A stretch of 34,671 bases of DNA, from the IMG/VR virus record IMGVR_UViG_3300046321_000284, positions 1 to 34,671 of that record; one strand, given 5' to 3'. This stretch comes from a virus. The notes under the pieces were generated by a model, which had not been told where the DNA came from, made no database searches, and saw nothing but the letters and a program-made list of their open reading frames with translations. This document shows positions 31,936 to 34,671 of this stretch, in pieces; position 1 is the stretch's first letter, and every line of letters begins with the position of its first letter. The translations under genes and the position numbers were made by a program.

Positions 31936-33954
31936 ATGTTTCGCCAACGCCTGTCTGCTCGTAAACTCCTGAACGCTGACATTGAAAACCTTTGGAGAAA
32001 TCTGAAGGGTAATTTCACCGTGGTCTTCGATGACGGTGAAGTGGACTGTAACGAAAAAGGCATCCAGTTCAGTCATTACATCTGGGAATACCACCGGCAG
32101 TACCCGAGGACGCCACTGCTGATGAAGCATTTCTTACCGAAGCTGCTGAAAAGCAACACGGTGAATGCGGATGCACACATCAGCTTACTTCGGGAGGCTG
32201 TGTTTGATACCTACGATGCATACAAGGACTCAGTTGACGACCCTCACGTCTTCCTCGACCAACTGGCGGAGCTGACCTACCGGATCGCAAACAAACTCTA
32301 CAACGAGCTGAGCTACCGACTGGAAGAGTACGTTAGCTCAATCGACATTCTGGACTTCTTGGAGTTGGCATGTCATCCAGAAATCAAGAAGGCAGTTGCC
32401 GAAGCACCGCATAACCAAACAGGTATTGACCAGCTGTACAAGTTCGCAAAAGAACTCATGGTCACTGACGCGGGGCTGCGTGAAAACAACCTGGTGTGTT
32501 GTGCGACGGCTGGCATCATCAAAATGCCTCAGGTGCTTCAATGCTGCGTGGTACGTGGCTACCTGACGGACATTAATTCGAGGATCTACCCCGTCCCCAT
32601 CATGCGCGGCTTTGTGCATGGTCTGGTATCTCTGCCGGACTATGCCATGGAAAGCCGCTCTGCTGCCAAAGCACTGGCGTTCTCGGAAGAGCCGTTACAA
32701 AATGCGGAATTCTTCTCAAGACGCCAGCAGCTGATCTGCATGAAGATCGAGCGGCTGCACCGGGGGGATTGTGGATCACAAAGCTATCTGACTTGGCGTG
32801 TTCAAGACGCCGTAGTCATCGATGGCATCAAGCTCTCCAACTGCGATCTGGAAACCATCGTCGGGAAATACTACCTGGGTGATGATGGCAGATTGCATGT
32901 CATTAAACTGACCGACCGGCATTTGATCGGAAAGACGCTCAAGCTTCGCTCAGTCATGGCGGGTTGCAGGCATCCTGATCCCTATGGGATTTGTGAGACT
33001 TGCTTTGGGCAACTCGGGGAGACTATTCCTCCGGAAACAAACATTGGCCACCACTGCTGTGTTACCGAAAAGGAACTGGTGGTTCAAAACGTGCTGAGCA
33101 CCAAACACTACGACGGCTCGTCAGTGGTGGAAGGTATTCGCTTACAAAGCAGGGCACGCAAGTACCTGTGGTCGCGAACAAACGGTAGCGAGTACCATAT
33201 CAACCGCTCCTTGAAGTACAAGAAGTTGGTCCTTCTGGTGAAAACAGAACAGGCGCCTTCTCTTACTGACTTGGAAAAAGTAGATGACTGTGGTATTCTG
33301 AACATCGAGCGCATCAGCTCGTTCGAAACAGTTCATTTCATCATCACTTGGGAAAACGGCAAGAGCGAAGAAATCGAGCTGCAACTGGTGCTCAACAAAC
33401 GCTGTGCCAGCATGACGCATGATTTTTTAACATACGTGAAACAAAAGGGCTGGCGCGTGGGTGAGGACCGGAACTACCGGATCGACATCAGCGACTGGAC
33501 GCCAGAAAAGCCAATGTTCTCGCTGCCGATCCGTCACTTCAACATGGCGGATCATCAAAAGGCCATGGAAGACTTCCTTGAAAAAGAAGACCCCATCAAG
33601 GTCAGCGAAGGCAAAAGCCAAAGTCAGCTGGTGCGGGAATACCACGATCTGGTGAATCGCAAGATTCCGGTGAATCTGGCCGTGCTCGAAGTCATTTTGC
33701 TTGCCAACCTGGTGACTGACGCTGGTAATCAAGCTGGCCTCTTTAAGGAGGGCATGCAGGTCGCCAAGGGGGTCTTGAGAGAAATCTACGAGACGGGCAG
33801 TGTGAGCGCTCTGATGGCCTTCCAGGGCCATAAGCGTGCACTGACCTCGGCCAGGCAAATGATCATGACTCAAAGGCCCGATCACATCTTCGATGATCTG
33901 ATCATGCCGTACGAGTGCAGCGTCTGGCGATCGGATCGGATCGTCTACGCCTGA
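31936..33954 (+). CDS. Non-virion RNA polymerase beta' subunit, C-terminal part (phiKZ gp74 type), 672 aa
   Basis: Completes the beta' chain begun at 18148. Cysteines C344, C353 and C356 in GCRHPDPYGICETCFG match the second beta' zinc site (CxxxYGxCxxCYG), and TNIGHHCCVTEKELVVQNVLS corresponds to the conserved VNIGEAVGIIAAQSIGEP region. The C-terminal LMAFQGHKRALTS would be in the final rim helices. AAGGAG lies 9 bases before the ATG, and the gene directly follows beta C. The large first part (residues 1-330) is poorly conserved. It ends at a strong terminator. Confidence 0.88.
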   Translation: MFRQRLSARKLLNADIENLWRNLKGNFTVVFDDGEVDCNEKGIQFSHYIWEYHRQYPRTPLLMKHFLPKLLKSNTVNADAHISLLREAVFDTYDAYKDSVDDPHVFLDQLAELTYRIANKLYNELSYRLEEYVSSIDILDFLELACHPEIKKAVAEAPHNQTGIDQLYKFAKELMVTDAGLRENNLVCCATAGIIKMPQVLQCCVVRGYLTDINSRIYPVPIMRGFVHGLVSLPDYAMESRSAAKALAFSEEPLQNAEFFSRRQQLICMKIERLHRGDCGSQSYLTWRVQDAVVIDGIKLSNCDLETIVGKYYLGDDGRLHVIKLTDRHLIGKTLKLRSVMAGCRHPDPYGICETCFGQLGETIPPETNIGHHCCVTEKELVVQNVLSTKHYDGSSVVEGIRLQSRARKYLWSRTNGSEYHINRSLKYKKLVLLVKTEQAPSLTDLEKVDDCGILNIERISSFETVHFIITWENGKSEEIELQLVLNKRCASMTHDFLTYVKQKGWRVGEDRNYRIDISDWTPEKPMFSLPIRHFNMADHQKAMEDFLEKEDPIKVSEGKSQSQLVREYHDLVNRKIPVNLAVLEVILLANLVTDAGNQAGLFKEGMQVAKGVLREIYETGSVSALMAFQGHKRALTSARQMIMTQRPDHIFDDLIMPYECSVWRSDRIVYA

Positions 33955-33973
33955 CACCTAGAGTGCTGAGATT

Positions 33974-34037
33974 CGTCAGTGGGATGCGTGCAGCTGAGGC
34001 TGCATTCACTTCACTGACGTTTCTTTTTCTATGCCGC
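33974..34037 (+). terminator. Terminator after the RNA polymerase operon
   Basis: CGTCAGTG (33974-33981) pairs with CACTGACG (34012-34019), enclosing TGCAGC/GCTGCA; it is followed by TTTCTTTTTCTATGCCGC, which again carries TATGCC. Confidence 0.85.
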
Positions 34038-34095
34038 AAATAACAAAGGAGCACTAAAAACTTAAAGGCACAACTCATAACTTGATGAGCAGCCC

Positions 34096-34131
34096 ATACC
34101 CTCGATAAAGAGAGTATCTTTTAAGAGGTAT
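34096..34131 (+). promoter_or_regulatory. Possible switching leader before the helicase gene
   Basis: ATACCCTC (34096-34103) can pair with GAGAGTAT (34110-34117), giving a terminator-like hairpin followed by CTTTT, or alternatively with GAGGTAT (34125-34131). The two pairings exclude each other. Short stems, so weakly supported. Confidence 0.3.
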
Positions 34132-34177
34132 GATCTCTACTTCATCTTCAATACTCGCCCACCCAGAGGAGAAATAA

Positions 34178-34671
34178 ATGAAACACATGCGAATCCGCAT
34201 CTATTCACATCACTTTGTGGTGGATCAACTTAGCTACCATGGCAAAAATGCATGCATTGCCATGAAAAACACGACTGTCCAATGGGGGATGGTCCCTGAA
34301 CGCGGAGGGATGGTTAGAAAACCACTGCGTGAATTCTGTACGACAAATGAGCCAAAGACTGAGTGGAGATTTCATATCAACCACTTGGAGAAATTCAAGA
34401 CAATTCTGCTGAAATTCAGCATACATGAAAACCTGATCGATGTCGCCAAGGTGGAGTTGTACACACCTACAAAGACAGAGCTGGTTATACGTGATGGATG
34501 GGTGTCGCATGACTATCAAATCCCCATCATTGAGTATTTGATTCGAGAAGCCCCCCTGAATAAGTTCTTGTCTCTACAGACAGGCAAGGGAAAGTCGTAT
34601 TGCGCTGCAAGGGCAGTATCGATGCTAGGGACTCGATTTGTTGTTCTTGTTCGTTCAGGTTACGTCTCTAA
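34178..34671 (+). CDS. SF2 helicase, UvsW-like, N-terminal part (partial)
   Basis: ATG 34178 has GAGGAG 6 bases upstream, and the frame is open to the end of the window (164 residues visible). Residues 1-110 are a beta-rich N-terminal domain; then YQIPIIEYLI resembles the Q-motif region, and LQTGKGKSYCA (T135 to S140 of the Walker A loop) is motif I of superfamily 2 helicases. In T4, UvsW acts in recombination-dependent replication and fork regression. It is placed after the RNA polymerase operon and has its own leader. Later helicase motifs lie beyond the window, so the subfamily is uncertain. Confidence 0.82.
   Translation, partial: MKHMRIRIYSHHFVVDQLSYHGKNACIAMKNTTVQWGMVPERGGMVRKPLREFCTTNEPKTEWRFHINHLEKFKTILLKFSIHENLIDVAKVELYTPTKTELVIRDGWVSHDYQIPIIEYLIREAPLNKFLSLQTGKGKSYCAARAVSMLGTRFVVLVRSGYVS

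Noticed and set aside
1-34671. CRISPR array, insertion sequence or attachment site
   Set aside because: No regularly spaced repeats, no transposase or integrase motif and no flanking direct repeats were seen.

Overview
The window looks like a piece of a nucleus-forming jumbo myophage of the phiKZ type (Chimalliviridae), about 50% GC, probably infecting a Gram-negative proteobacterium. The evidence is a set of genes found together only in that group: three pieces of a split multisubunit phage RNA polymerase (beta' N-terminal part with NADFDGD, beta C-terminal part with GDKG, beta' C-terminal part with a zinc site), a large terminase, a divergent family B DNA polymerase, an SbcD-like nuclease, and a very GC-rich gene directly upstream of the beta' N-terminal gene, the place of the nuclear shell protein chimallin. 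No host chromosomal gene, tRNA, CRISPR array or insertion sequence was recognised.

Layout. 1-2242 (+): end of one gene and one complete, probably virion-related gene. 2301-7580 (-): terminase large subunit and four unrecognised genes. 7604-7741: divergent promoter region with a structured leader. 7742-11894 (+): nine unrecognised genes, including six short, overlapping, probably paralogous ones (9202-11496). 11895-12551: 657 bases without a credible protein gene but with strong RNA secondary structure, interpreted as two tandem noncoding transcripts. 12552-14684 (+): DNA polymerase. 14740-15861 (-): unknown. 15862-16190: structured leader region. 16191-24320 (+): chimallin, RNA polymerase beta' N part, three unknown genes, SbcD-like nuclease, a conserved-looking unknown and an SSB-like protein. 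24485-33954 (+, with one small minus-strand gene at 29253-29597): genes in an order that matches phiKZ gp68 (fifth RNA polymerase subunit), gp69 (Imp1/PicA import factor), gp70, gp71-73 (beta C) and gp74 (beta' C). 34178-end: start of an SF2 helicase.

Regulatory signals. A motif TGTACTATAGAGATGA, preceded at fixed distance by an A-tract, lies before three RNA polymerase genes and, in a variant form, before chimallin. Strong hairpins ending in TTTATGCC/TTTATGTC separate most transcription units; TATG is the known core of phiKZ late promoters, so these may be terminator-promoter pairs. Two exact copies of a 31-base palindrome sit at the two places where convergent genes meet. A further motif CTATATGTTRTG precedes two structured noncoding regions.

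Together the genes cover packaging, replication and repair, late transcription and the phage nucleus. Function names for the chimallin, gp68-like, gp69-like and gp70-like genes rest mainly on gene order and size and should be tested by structure prediction.
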